Source: a virus. Taken from it: a stretch of DNA of 51,950 nucleotides. The stretch covers positions 1 to 51,950 of IMG/VR virus record IMGVR_UViG_3300020578_000114, one strand, 5' to 3'. Made by a program: the position numbers and the translations under genes. The notes beneath the pieces were generated by a model. That model was given only the letters and a program-made list of their open reading frames with translations. It did not search any database and was not told the DNA's origin. Position 1 is the stretch's first letter, and every line of letters begins with the position of its first letter. This document shows positions 13,185-19,747 of this stretch, one piece after another.

Positions 13185-13286
13185 ATGACCGACCCCGTCT
13201 GGCCGCTCATAGCCTTCATCGGCGTTGGGCTGCTGTTCGTCGTCGGGGTGATAGCGGCGATCATCATCGAGGCGACGAACGAGTGA
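13185..13286 (+). CDS. 33-residue single-pass membrane peptide
   Basis: MTDPVWPL followed by about 20 hydrophobic residues (IAFIGVGLLFVVGVIAAIII) and EATNE. It fills the space between the 12513 gene and a class A promoter. It is very short, so support is modest. Confidence 0.45.
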   Translation: MTDPVWPLIAFIGVGLLFVVGVIAAIIIEATNE

Positions 13287-13288
13287 CG

Positions 13289-13347
13289 GCCGGGAAACCG
13301 GCACGAGAAAGGTCCCCGAGGGGCCCCTCTCCCCGTATGATGGATAC
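13289..13347 (+). promoter_or_regulatory. class A-like promoter with GAAA hairpin (leaderless arrangement)
   Basis: GCCGG-GAAA-CCGGC forms a perfect tetraloop hairpin (13289-13302). A GAGGGGCCCCT palindrome shared with the 2420 promoter follows, then TATGAT (13336-13341) 6 nt before ATG 13348. The upstream ACACCATTTCAACCGG block is replaced by CACGAGAAAGG. Confidence 0.55.
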
Positions 13348-14436
13348 ATGCGAAACGAATCCGTCCTATACCTCGAGCGCTGGCTCAACCAGCACGGGCT
13401 GCTGGCCCTGGCCGACCACGGCGTCCGCGTGACGTCCGACGCCCGCTATCCGGGCCTCCACTGCCTGAAGTACGGCCCGACGGCCGACAAGTCCTCCCGC
13501 ATCGTGCAGGTGTGCCGCGGCGCCGTCGTCGAGCTCGACGAGGCGGACGGCCACCGCGTGGTCGCCTACGCGTTCGACCGGTTCTTCAACGCCGGCGAGG
13601 CGCAGGCAGCCGAGATCGACTGGGACGCGGCGCGCGTCTTCGAGAAGCACGACGGCAGCCTGATCAAGCTGTTCCACCACGACGCGCACGGCTGGATCGT
13701 GTCGACGTCCGGGACCGTCGGGGCGGACATCCGCTTCGGCGAGATGGACATGACGTTCGAGCAGCTGTTCTGGCGCGCTTTCGCCAACTGCAACTACTCC
13801 CGCGAGCTGCTCCACGAGGGTACGGTCTACGTCTTCGAGCTGTGCACGCCCGAGAACAAGGTGGTCGTCGACCACAAGTTCGACCGCCTGCCGCTGCTGG
13901 CGGCGCGCGACGCCCGGACGATGGAGGAGATCTACGCGGAGTCCTTCTCCGGGGTCTTCGACATTGCGACCGAGCACGGCGCGTGGAGCAACCTCGACGG
14001 GCTGGTCGAGTGGGCGAACGAGCGCAAGGGCTCCGAGCACGAGGGCTTCATCGTCGTCGACGCCAACTGGAACCGCATCAAGGTGAAGGGCGAGTCGTAC
14101 GTGCAGATGCACCGCGTCAAGGGCAACGGCGACCCGAGCTTCTTCGAGCTGTGGCGGAACGACGACCTCGTCGAGTTCTGGACCTATTTCCCGGAGTACC
14201 GCGAGCGGTTCCAAAAGTTGCTGTCCCGCGTCGAGGACGCGGCGTTCTTCGTCGAGGGCTTCGTGCGCGAGTACTCGCACATGGACCAGAAGTCGTTCGC
14301 GGCGCAGGTCATGCACCACCACCCCAAGGTGAGCGGCGCCATGTTCTCGATCCGCGCCGGCAAGGTCGGCGGGTTCGTCGAGTGGCTGATGCAGCAGAAT
14401 GAGAAGAAGTTCGAGCAGGTCTTCGGCGATGCGTGA
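13348..14436 (+). CDS. RNA ligase (T4 Rnl1-like)
   Basis: An ATP-dependent RNA ligase that adenylates a lysine, transfers AMP to a 5'-phosphate RNA end and seals it to a 3'-OH. Rnl1-type features are CRGAVVEL (56-63) and FDRFFN (76-81) upstream of the nucleotidyl-transferase motif I EKHDGSLIK (99-107, adenylated Lys100). Motif III-like YVFELCTPENK (161-171), motif IV EGFIVVD (232-238) and motif V RIKVKGESY (243-251) follow. Length (362 residues) matches Rnl1 (about 370). It starts 6 nt after a TATGAT box, so it is probably leaderless. The next gene is a metallophosphoesterase 15 nt downstream. In T4 this ligase rejoins tRNAs cut by host anticodon nucleases; the nearby tRNA array and kinase/phosphatase genes suggest the same role. 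Confidence 0.9.
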   Translation: MRNESVLYLERWLNQHGLLALADHGVRVTSDARYPGLHCLKYGPTADKSSRIVQVCRGAVVELDEADGHRVVAYAFDRFFNAGEAQAAEIDWDAARVFEKHDGSLIKLFHHDAHGWIVSTSGTVGADIRFGEMDMTFEQLFWRAFANCNYSRELLHEGTVYVFELCTPENKVVVDHKFDRLPLLAARDARTMEEIYAESFSGVFDIATEHGAWSNLDGLVEWANERKGSEHEGFIVVDANWNRIKVKGESYVQMHRVKGNGDPSFFELWRNDDLVEFWTYFPEYRERFQKLLSRVEDAAFFVEGFVREYSHMDQKSFAAQVMHHHPKVSGAMFSIRAGKVGGFVEWLMQQNEKKFEQVFGDA

Positions 14437-14451
14437 GGACAGCAGTTGACC

Positions 14452-15075
14452 ATGATCCGCTTCATCGGCGACGTCCACGGGAAGTGGAAGCAGTACAAGC
14501 GCATTATCGGGGACTGCGACCGCTCCGTGCAGGTCGGCGACTTCGGCGTCGGCTTCTACAACCCGCGGACCGACACCTACACCTCCCCGCCGTACGACCA
14601 CATGCGGCGGGGCGACCACAAGTTCATCAGAGGCAACCATGATAACCCCGCGCGCTGCCGCTCTCACCCGTTTTGGATCCCCGATGGCACGCTTCTTGAG
14701 GGCCGCGTCTTCTGCGTGGGAGGCGCTGGCTCGATCGACAAGCACCTCCGCACGGAGGGCTGGGACTGGTGGCCGGACGAGGAGCTCAGCTACTCGCAGT
14801 TCCTCGAACTCCTTCGGGCGTACGAGGAGGCGAGGCCGAGCGTTGTCGTCTCTCACGACTGCCCTGAGAAGATGGTCGAGGCCGTCCTGAGGAGCAAGGG
14901 CAAGTACAAGTACGACATCCCGAGCATCACGAGGCAGTTCTTCGAGAACCTGCTGCACGTCCACCGGCCGGACGTCTGGATCCACGGCCACTGGCACCTG
15001 GACCACCACACCGTCTTCGAGGGCGTCGAGTACATCGGCCTCGGGGAGCTCTCACACCTGGACCTGGAGGTCTGA
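14452..15075 (+). CDS. metallophosphoesterase next to RNA ligase
   Basis: A calcineurin-type binuclear-metal phosphoesterase of 207 residues. All core motifs are present: GDVHG (6-10), GDFG (29-32), GNHD (61-64), SHD (134-136) and HGHWH (178-182). The substrate cannot be read from sequence. Its position directly after the RNA ligase suggests RNA-end healing (removal of a 2',3'-cyclic phosphate or 3'-phosphate before ligation), as in bacterial Pnkp. A general protein or nucleotide phosphatase is the alternative. ATG 14452 is preferred over TTG 14446. The stop overlaps the next start (TGATG). Confidence 0.85.
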   Translation: MIRFIGDVHGKWKQYKRIIGDCDRSVQVGDFGVGFYNPRTDTYTSPPYDHMRRGDHKFIRGNHDNPARCRSHPFWIPDGTLLEGRVFCVGGAGSIDKHLRTEGWDWWPDEELSYSQFLELLRAYEEARPSVVVSHDCPEKMVEAVLRSKGKYKYDIPSITRQFFENLLHVHRPDVWIHGHWHLDHHTVFEGVEYIGLGELSHLDLEV

Positions 15076-15257
15076 TGGACACCATACACAAGGCGCTGTA
15101 CGCCGCCGACCACTTCCAGATGACGGCCAAGCAGCAGCTCTGGGGCGACGTTTACCGCTGCGCCTTCTACAGGTGGAAGGCCTCCGGCTACCAGTCGGAG
15201 GGCGACTACGCCACGATGGCCGCGGCTCTCGGGCTGGGCGACCGGTTCTGGGAGTGA
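15075..15257 (+). CDS. hypothetical protein
   Basis: Encodes 60 residues, helical with many aromatics (DTIHKALYAADHFQMTAKQQL, RCAFYRWKASGYQSEGDY). It is coupled to the metallophosphoesterase by a TGATG overlap, so it may act with the RNA-repair genes. The family is not recognised. Confidence 0.65.
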   Translation: MDTIHKALYAADHFQMTAKQQLWGDVYRCAFYRWKASGYQSEGDYATMAAALGLGDRFWE

Positions 15258-15290
15258 CACGGGAGCCCCCTCACGCACCCGCCGCGCGGG

Positions 15291-15296
15291 CACAAT
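15291..15296 (+). promoter_or_regulatory. class B -10-like box (CACAAT)
   Basis: CACAAT follows a GC-rich inverted repeat (CCCGC...GCGGG) and ends 23 nt before ATG 15320. A similar hairpin plus CACAAA sits before the peroxiredoxin gene at 8375. Confidence 0.3.
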
Positions 15297-15319
15297 CACC
15301 ACAGGAAACAACCACATCG

Positions 15320-15718
15320 ATGCGAAACAGCGAAGCTCAGTTCTTCATCACCGCCGGCCTGCTGGGGGCCATCGTCATCGCTGGCCTGGCCTTCGGGCTG
15401 CCGCAGTACGGCGTCTACACGAAGACCCTGAACGGCAAGGCGCAGCTGCAGGAGGCCGAGTTCACCCGCCAGGTGGCGGTGCTCGAGGCCAAGGCCAAGC
15501 TCGACTCCGCGAAGGAGCTGGCGCAGGCCGAGGTCGAGCGCGCCAAGGGCGTCGCCCAGGCCAACCAGATCATCGGCGACAGCCTCAAGGGCAACCGCGA
15601 GTACCTCCAGTACCTGTACATCACCGGCCTCGAGGAGGGCAGCCAGAAGGGCAACGTGACGATCTACGTGCCCACCGAGGGCGGCATGCCCGTGCCCACG
15701 CTGCAGATGAACAAGTGA
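15320..15718 (+). CDS. stomatin/prohibitin-like membrane protein
   Basis: Encodes 132 residues. A membrane anchor at about 9-27 (FITAGLLGAIVIAGLAFGL) precedes a short linker and a long charged helix rich in Ala, Glu and Lys (LQEAEFTRQVAVLEAKAKLD, then AKELAQAEVERAKGVAQANQ). It ends in a beta-like segment NVTIYVPTEGGMPVP. This is the C-terminal layout of SPFH (stomatin/prohibitin/HflK) proteins without the full SPFH domain, a form seen in other large phages. It would oligomerise on the inner face of the membrane. A role in shielding phage proteins from the FtsH protease is conceivable but unproven. Confidence 0.7.
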   Translation: MRNSEAQFFITAGLLGAIVIAGLAFGLPQYGVYTKTLNGKAQLQEAEFTRQVAVLEAKAKLDSAKELAQAEVERAKGVAQANQIIGDSLKGNREYLQYLYITGLEEGSQKGNVTIYVPTEGGMPVPTLQMNK

Positions 15719-15933
15719 GCGACCTAGAGATCATCGCCCCTCCCGGCTTCACCCAGGAGGAGTTCGAGAGGATGCTCGAGGACCACATCGCCAGGTCCAT
15801 GTTCGACGCGATCATCAGCTACCTGAAGAAGACCGCCGACACAATGGACAAGTGCGGGCTGCGGAGCATGACGGCGGACGACCTCCGCCGCGTCGCGCTC
15901 GAGATGACCACGCAAGGCTACGAACCGCAATGA
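15715..15933 (+). CDS. hypothetical protein, GTG start
   Basis: Encodes 72 residues with GTGA overlap to the stomatin-like gene. Helical and acidic (TQEEFERMLEDHIARSMFDA, then DDLRRVALEMTTQGYEPQ). The C-terminal part resembles a short regulatory helix pair. The family is not recognised. Confidence 0.65.
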   Translation: MSDLEIIAPPGFTQEEFERMLEDHIARSMFDAIISYLKKTADTMDKCGLRSMTADDLRRVALEMTTQGYEPQ

Positions 15934-16139
15934 CGGGATACACCTTCGAGGTATGGGTTGACCATACGATGGAAAAAGCCGACGGTCGCGCGATCTACGT
16001 CGCGCGGGTGACAGACCCATTCGGCTTGCTGGTGGGGGAGGTGAGGAGCCTCTCCGAGGACACGACGCTGAGACTAGCTAATGAGCTTAAGAAGAGAGAC
16101 AGCGGCCGCTACGCCACCGACCACGGCCTCTGCGCCTGA
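15930..16139 (+). CDS. hypothetical protein
   Basis: Encodes 69 residues from ATG 15930, which overlaps the previous stop (ATGA). Beta-rich start (TGYTFEVWVDHTMEKADGR) and helical end (DTTLRLANELKKRDSGRYA). The family is not recognised. Confidence 0.6.
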   Translation: MTGYTFEVWVDHTMEKADGRAIYVARVTDPFGLLVGEVRSLSEDTTLRLANELKKRDSGRYATDHGLCA

Positions 16140-16149
16140 CTTCGAGCGG

Positions 16150-16275
16150 ATGGACGAGCTCTGGCACACGATCCAGGACGTCGGGCTGACCGGCATGTCC
16201 ACCGACGAGCTCGAGGAGTGGACGTACCTCATGGCGAGGAGCCTCGAGGGCAAGAGTAACGGGCCGATCCGCTAA
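16150..16275 (+). CDS. small acidic hypothetical protein
   Basis: Encodes 41 residues (DELWHTIQDVGLTGMSTDEL...). ATG 16150 is preferred because it follows the previous stop by 10 nt. The frame is open from ATG 16081, but that stretch reads like an out-of-frame copy of the preceding gene. The family is not recognised. Confidence 0.45.
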   Translation: MDELWHTIQDVGLTGMSTDELEEWTYLMARSLEGKSNGPIR

Positions 16276-16330
16276 GCGCACACCATTCCGGCCGCGGGAC
16301 TCACGGGCGCGATACGATACAGGTATCGAG
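16275..16330 (+). promoter_or_regulatory. class A promoter variant
   Basis: AGCGCACACCATTCCGGCCG matches the first part of the class A block. TACGAT at 16313-16318 is followed by ACAGGTATCGAG, similar to ACTTGTATCGAA after the copy at 17117. Here a leader of about 25-30 nt would precede ATG 16349. Confidence 0.5.
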
Positions 16331-16348
16331 CCTCAAGAGAAAACAACG

Positions 16349-17068
16349 ATGAACGACTACACAGGACCAGCCCCGCCGCGCGAGCAGCGGGGCGTTTTAC
16401 TTACCGACCACGACCTGGACGAGCGCTCCGTCGTGGTGATCGGCGACGTGCACGGCTGCGCGCAGGCGCTGCGGGACCTCCTCACCGAGGTCGTGCACAC
16501 CGGCTGCCAGGTCGTCTTCGTCGGCGACCTCATGGACCGCGGCGGGCAGTTCAGGTCCGTGCTCACGATCGTGCACGGGATGTGCACCGACCCCGCGAGC
16601 TGGGGCGTCACGAGCGCCGTCTGCCTCATGGGCAATCACGAGCGCATGATGCTCGACGCCTACTCCGGCGCGCGGGACGACGCGTGGAGGCTGTGGATGA
16701 GGAACGGCGGTTTCGTAGAAGACTTCCAGTACGTCAGCGATTCCGCCCGCTGGGGCTGGCTGAACGGCCTCCCGACCTGGTACGAGCACCCGAAACGGGT
16801 TTCCTGGGAGGGAGAGGCCTTGCGGCTACTGGTCACCCACGGGTCGGTCGAGCCCGGCGTGCCGCTGGGGCGCCAGGACCCCGAAACGCTGTACTGGGGC
16901 AGGCGGGTCGCGGGCTACTCCCGTGACCACCTGACCGTCAACGGCCACACGATCTGCCGCGAGGGCGAGCCCCTGCAGTACGAGACCGAGACCGGCAAGG
17001 TGGTCCGGATCGATACGGGCTCCTACATGACCGGCATCGTGACCGGGCTGGCCCTGAGGGAGACGTGA
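16349..17068 (+). CDS. PPP-type metallophosphatase (lambda phosphatase-like)
   Basis: Encodes 239 residues with the phosphoprotein-phosphatase signature: GDVHG (32-36), GDLMDRGG (59-66), GNHE (95-98), VTHG near residue 164 and VNGHT near 195. Lambda-type phosphatases remove phosphate from Ser/Thr, Tyr or His residues. The same fold makes the 2',3'-phosphatase domain of bacterial Pnkp. It has its own class A promoter and lies upstream of the polynucleotide kinase, so both protein dephosphorylation and RNA-end healing are possible. The 30-residue N-terminal extension is proline-rich and probably disordered. Confidence 0.85.
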   Translation: MNDYTGPAPPREQRGVLLTDHDLDERSVVVIGDVHGCAQALRDLLTEVVHTGCQVVFVGDLMDRGGQFRSVLTIVHGMCTDPASWGVTSAVCLMGNHERMMLDAYSGARDDAWRLWMRNGGFVEDFQYVSDSARWGWLNGLPTWYEHPKRVSWEGEALRLLVTHGSVEPGVPLGRQDPETLYWGRRVAGYSRDHLTVNGHTICREGEPLQYETETGKVVRIDTGSYMTGIVTGLALRET

Positions 17069-17079
17069 CAGCCGGGAAA

Positions 17080-17128
17080 GCGCACACCATTTCGACCGGA
17101 GGGCGCCCGGGCGGCCTATGATACTTGT
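17080..17128 (+). promoter_or_regulatory. class A promoter, copy before the kinase operon
   Basis: GCGCACACCATTTCGACCGG, GGGCGCCC palindrome, then TATGAT (17117-17122) followed by ACTTGT. The predicted start at about 17129 lies 10 nt upstream of ATG 17139, so the leader would be very short rather than absent. Confidence 0.65.
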
Positions 17129-17138
17129 ATCGAAACGA

Positions 17139-17345
17139 ATGAGACAAGTGACCGTCCAAATCCCCGCCTACGTCAAGAACGCCCGCCGCGCCGAGAAGCT
17201 CGCGGCCGACGAGTTCTGGGCCTACCACGCCGAGATCGCCGGCAAGAAGCCGGTCGACGCGAAGTACCGCACCCTGCAGCGCCGCATGGCGGCCGCAGCC
17301 GAGCGCCGCGTCGAGGCCGTCCGCGAGTTCACGGCCGCCCTCTGA
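17139..17345 (+). CDS. small basic protein upstream of polynucleotide kinase
   Basis: Encodes 68 residues from ATG 17139 (RQVTVQIPAYVKNARRAEKL...), highly basic and helical (Arg/Lys/Ala-rich), suggesting nucleic-acid binding. The stop overlaps the kinase start (TGATG), making it the first gene of the kinase-phosphatase operon under a class A promoter. The family is not recognised. Confidence 0.65.
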   Translation: MRQVTVQIPAYVKNARRAEKLAADEFWAYHAEIAGKKPVDAKYRTLQRRMAAAAERRVEAVREFTAAL

Positions 17346-17785
17346 TGCTAATCGCGCACGTGATGGTCGGGGCCCCGGGCTCCGGCAAGTCGACGGCGGG
17401 CGCCCGCCTCGCCGAGCTCTTCGACTCCGTCGTGGTGTCCACCGACGCTGTCCGCGGCGACCTGTGGGGCGACGAGTCCGTCCAGGGCGACTGGGCCGAC
17501 GTCTCGCGCGAGGTCGAGCGGAGGGTCCGCTGCGCCGCCGCTGGCGGCCGGAACGTCGTCCTCGACGCCACCCACGCCAAGCGCTCGTACCGCCGCCGCG
17601 CGGCCGAGATGCTCCGAGCCGCCGGGTACGACGAGATCGTCCCCGTGCTCGCCCACCCGCCCCTGGAGACCTGCCTCGAGCGCAACGCCGGCCGCGGCCG
17701 CGTGGTCCCCGCCGGCGTCGTCGAGCGCATGTGGCTCTCGATCGAGCAGAACAAGCAATCCATACAAGAGGACTTCAACAAGTGA
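17345..17785 (+). CDS. polynucleotide 5'-kinase (Pnkp kinase-domain type)
   Basis: A P-loop kinase of 146 residues. Walker A GAPGSGKST (9-17), STDAVRGDLWGD (32-43), VVLDATH (71-77) and the lid-type LERNAGRGRVV (111-121) match in order and spacing the kinase domain of bacterial Pnkp. That domain phosphorylates 5'-OH RNA ends during RNA repair. Here the kinase is a stand-alone protein, and its stop overlaps the start of a metallophosphatase (GTGA). This gives the kinase-phosphatase order of Pnkp as separate proteins. Together with the Rnl1-like ligase it would supply end-healing for cleaved tRNA. A kinase for another polyol or nucleotide substrate of the same AAA_33-like group is possible. Confidence 0.8.
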   Translation: MLIAHVMVGAPGSGKSTAGARLAELFDSVVVSTDAVRGDLWGDESVQGDWADVSREVERRVRCAAAGGRNVVLDATHAKRSYRRRAAEMLRAAGYDEIVPVLAHPPLETCLERNAGRGRVVPAGVVERMWLSIEQNKQSIQEDFNK

Positions 17786-18474
17786 CCGAAACGTACCTGA
17801 TAGGCGACGTGCACTCGCAGGCCGACGAGCTCGGCAGGGCGCTCGAGTACGTGCTGGCCAGCGGCGGGCAGAGCGCTCGCGTGATCTTCCTGGGCGACCT
17901 GTTCGACTCCCGGTGTGAGACGTCCTGCTCGGCGGCGGTCTACAAGACCGTGAGGCGGTTCCAGGACGAGCACGGCGCCGTCGTGCTCAACTCCAACCAC
18001 CAGGACAAGCTCCGGCGCTACCTTTCGGGCTCGCCCGTGCGCGTCGACCTCGTCCCCGAGCTCGGCCGTACCATCCAAGAGTTCCAGCAGTCCGACGTCT
18101 GCCGCGACGAGCTGCTCCGCTGGCTCGAGTCGTGCCCCTACGGCTACGTGTTCCACGACGCCTCGGGCCGCGAGTACCGCTGCGCCCACGCCTACTTCCC
18201 CAGCTGGGTCGAGCCGGACGGCGCCACGGTCACCGGCGAGGGCTTGCCACGCAAGGCCCGGGACCTCATGCTCTACGGCAAGCGCGACCACGAGACCAAG
18301 CAGAGGGTCCGCTGGTGGGAGCAGGAGAGCAGCGTGCCCTGGACCCGCGTGTCCGGCCACTACCACTGCGTCCACACGAGCCGCGAGTCACTCGTGCTCG
18401 ACGGCCAGTGCGGCAACGAGGGCGGCCGCCTGCCGGTCTACCAGGTGAACGCCGCGCGCCTCACGTACTTCTGA
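17782..18474 (+). CDS. metallophosphatase (Pnkp phosphatase-domain-like)
   Basis: Encodes 230 residues from GTG 17782, overlapping the kinase stop. Motifs: IGDVHS (7-12), GDLFDSR (38-44), NSNHQDKLRRYLSG (70-83), a C-terminal CAHAYF and SGHYH. The NHQDKLRRYLSG segment resembles the GNHD-K-L-RYL-G signature of bacterial Pnkp 2',3'-phosphatase domains, although Gln replaces the usual Asp/Glu and Ser the Gly. It would remove 2',3'-cyclic phosphate or 3'-phosphate ends before ligation. The pairing with the kinase is the main support for this substrate. Activity may differ because of the altered NHE/NHD motif. Confidence 0.75.
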   Translation: MTETYLIGDVHSQADELGRALEYVLASGGQSARVIFLGDLFDSRCETSCSAAVYKTVRRFQDEHGAVVLNSNHQDKLRRYLSGSPVRVDLVPELGRTIQEFQQSDVCRDELLRWLESCPYGYVFHDASGREYRCAHAYFPSWVEPDGATVTGEGLPRKARDLMLYGKRDHETKQRVRWWEQESSVPWTRVSGHYHCVHTSRESLVLDGQCGNEGGRLPVYQVNAARLTYF

Positions 18475-18480
18475 TCGGCG

Positions 18481-18486
18481 TAAAAT
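18481..18486 (+). promoter_or_regulatory. class B -10-like box (TAAAAT)
   Basis: GGCGTAAAATCAC just after the phosphatase stop; the box ends 25 nt before ATG 18512. Confidence 0.45.
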
Positions 18487-18511
18487 CACAACAGGTACCA
18501 AGGCGAGCCAC

Positions 18512-19090
18512 ATGGACACCAGACAGATCATCTACCCGACCGAGAGGCTGCTCGCCAACCCCCGCGTCTTCATGGCCATCGCCAGGGAGTTCGACGGCCC
18601 GGACTGGGAAACGATCGCGAACGCCTTCTACGACCTCATCGAGCACGACATCCTCCAGGAGGATGAGATGGAGGACGTGGCGTTCAACGCCCCAGAGGTC
18701 TGCTTCCGCGAGAAGCCCGGCGCGCCCGAGGTCATGCAGATCGTGCTGCCGGACGGCAACGCGGTCGAGCTGCACCCCACGGCCAGCTCCGGCGACGGCG
18801 AGGAGGAGTACTACGCGGCCGTGAAGACCGAGCAGGACTTCGCGATCACGTCCACGATCAATGCCCGCCTGATCCGCGCGATTGAGGAGGCGGCGCCAGA
18901 GGTGGCCGGCGATGTCGCCCTGTGCGAGCCCCCGACGCCCGCGAACGAGTTCCTCCGCGACTCCGATGACGACTGCTTCCGCGGCCAGTTCCACCTGATG
19001 TCCGACCCGGACCGGGTGTACGACTTCCGCGTGGAGGTCGTCGACCTGTCCACCGACCAGCTCCGGGCGTCCGTCCGCCCGATAAGATGA
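18512..19090 (+). CDS. hypothetical acidic protein
   Basis: Encodes 192 residues, acidic throughout (LIEHDILQEDEMEDV, LRDSDDDCFRGQFHL), with a helical start and beta-rich end (VYDFRVEVVDLSTDQL). It sits between the Pnkp-like operon and the glycosylase, each with its own -10-like box. The family is not recognised; DNA mimicry is conceivable from the charge alone. Confidence 0.65.
   Translation: MDTRQIIYPTERLLANPRVFMAIAREFDGPDWETIANAFYDLIEHDILQEDEMEDVAFNAPEVCFREKPGAPEVMQIVLPDGNAVELHPTASSGDGEEEYYAAVKTEQDFAITSTINARLIRAIEEAAPEVAGDVALCEPPTPANEFLRDSDDDCFRGQFHLMSDPDRVYDFRVEVVDLSTDQLRASVRPIR
19083..19088 (+). promoter_or_regulatory. class B -10-like box (TAAGAT)
   Basis: GATAAGATGACG overlapping the stop of the previous gene; the box ends 20 nt before ATG 19109. 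Confidence 0.45.
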
Positions 19091-19108
19091 CGAGGCGGAG
19101 TAAGTTCG

Positions 19109-19747
19109 ATGTCGGAAACCAACCCAGACCAGCAGAATTCCTCCAGCCCGTACACGTACGAGGGCTGGCTCATCCAGGAGCAACTCCCAACCCAATGGCA
19201 CATCCTAGTCGCGGCGATACTCCTAAACCAGAGCAAAAGGACCCCGGCGTGGGACGGAACGCTCTACGAACTGTTCTCGCGGTGGTCAAGCCCCTCCTCC
19301 CTCGCATCCGCTGACGGTGGGCTCGAGGCCCTGCTGACCCCGCAGGGCTTCGCAAACGTTAAAGCCAAGCGCCTCCGGCGGATGTCGGAGGAGTACCTGT
19401 CCTGGGACCACCAGGACGCTAGAGTCCTCTACGGTTGCGGGCAGTACGCCTACGACTCGTGGAGGATCTTCGTCCGCGGGGACAGGCCGCAGCCATCCAA
19501 AATCAAGGACGGGGTCCTAGTCAAGTTCCTGGAACGGCACCATGCGGGATGGCGAATTGGATCACCTCTACCACCGATGGTCGGGGATAGCGTGGGAGCG
19601 TGGTCGGCTGCAAGAGTTCGAGACCCTCTACCGCTCCTACAGACTGATGTGCTGGTCGAGGCGCGAGTGCGTCCTAAAGGCGGCCTGCGACATGAACTTA
19701 CCGGGGCGCCCGTAGGCGCACGATCGATAAAACCACTGCGAGCATGA
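19109..19747 (+). CDS. MBD4-like HhH-GPD DNA glycosylase
   Basis: The first 150 residues match the glycosylase domain of MBD4: WHILVAAILLNQSK (30-43), the LTPQGFANVKAKRLRRMSEEYL stretch (76-97) and the helix-hairpin-helix LYGCGQYAYDSWRIF (107-121), with catalytic Asp116. Such enzymes excise T, U or 5-hydroxymethyl-U opposite G, the products of deaminated 5-modified cytosine. This fits the dCMP-type thymidylate synthase homologue downstream. A base-hypermodification role, as proposed for some phage HhH proteins, is the alternative. After about residue 148 the reading frame loses GC-rich third positions while another frame (19542-19715) gains them. The natural C-terminus may therefore be shorter or reached by a frameshift. 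The stop does overlap the next ATG. Confidence 0.75.
   Translation: MSETNPDQQNSSSPYTYEGWLIQEQLPTQWHILVAAILLNQSKRTPAWDGTLYELFSRWSSPSSLASADGGLEALLTPQGFANVKAKRLRRMSEEYLSWDHQDARVLYGCGQYAYDSWRIFVRGDRPQPSKIKDGVLVKFLERHHAGWRIGSPLPPMVGDSVGAWSAARVRDPLPLLQTDVLVEARVRPKGGLRHELTGAPVGARSIKPLRA
19542..19715 (+). CDS. overlapping frame within the glycosylase gene
   Basis: Encodes 57 residues (RDGELDHLYHRWSGIAWERG...), basic and aromatic, with strong GC at third codon positions where the 19109 frame has lost it. It is either a separate small gene read from ATG 19542 or the true C-terminal part of the glycosylase reached by a +1 shift. No slippery sequence is obvious, so a genuine frameshift mutation is also possible. 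Confidence 0.4.
   Translation: MRDGELDHLYHRWSGIAWERGRLQEFETLYRSYRLMCWSRRECVLKAACDMNLPGRP

Noticed and set aside
16081-16149. Upstream start for the 16150 gene
   Set aside because: It would overlap the preceding gene by 59 nt and encode a Thr/Ala/Pro-rich stretch typical of an out-of-frame reading.
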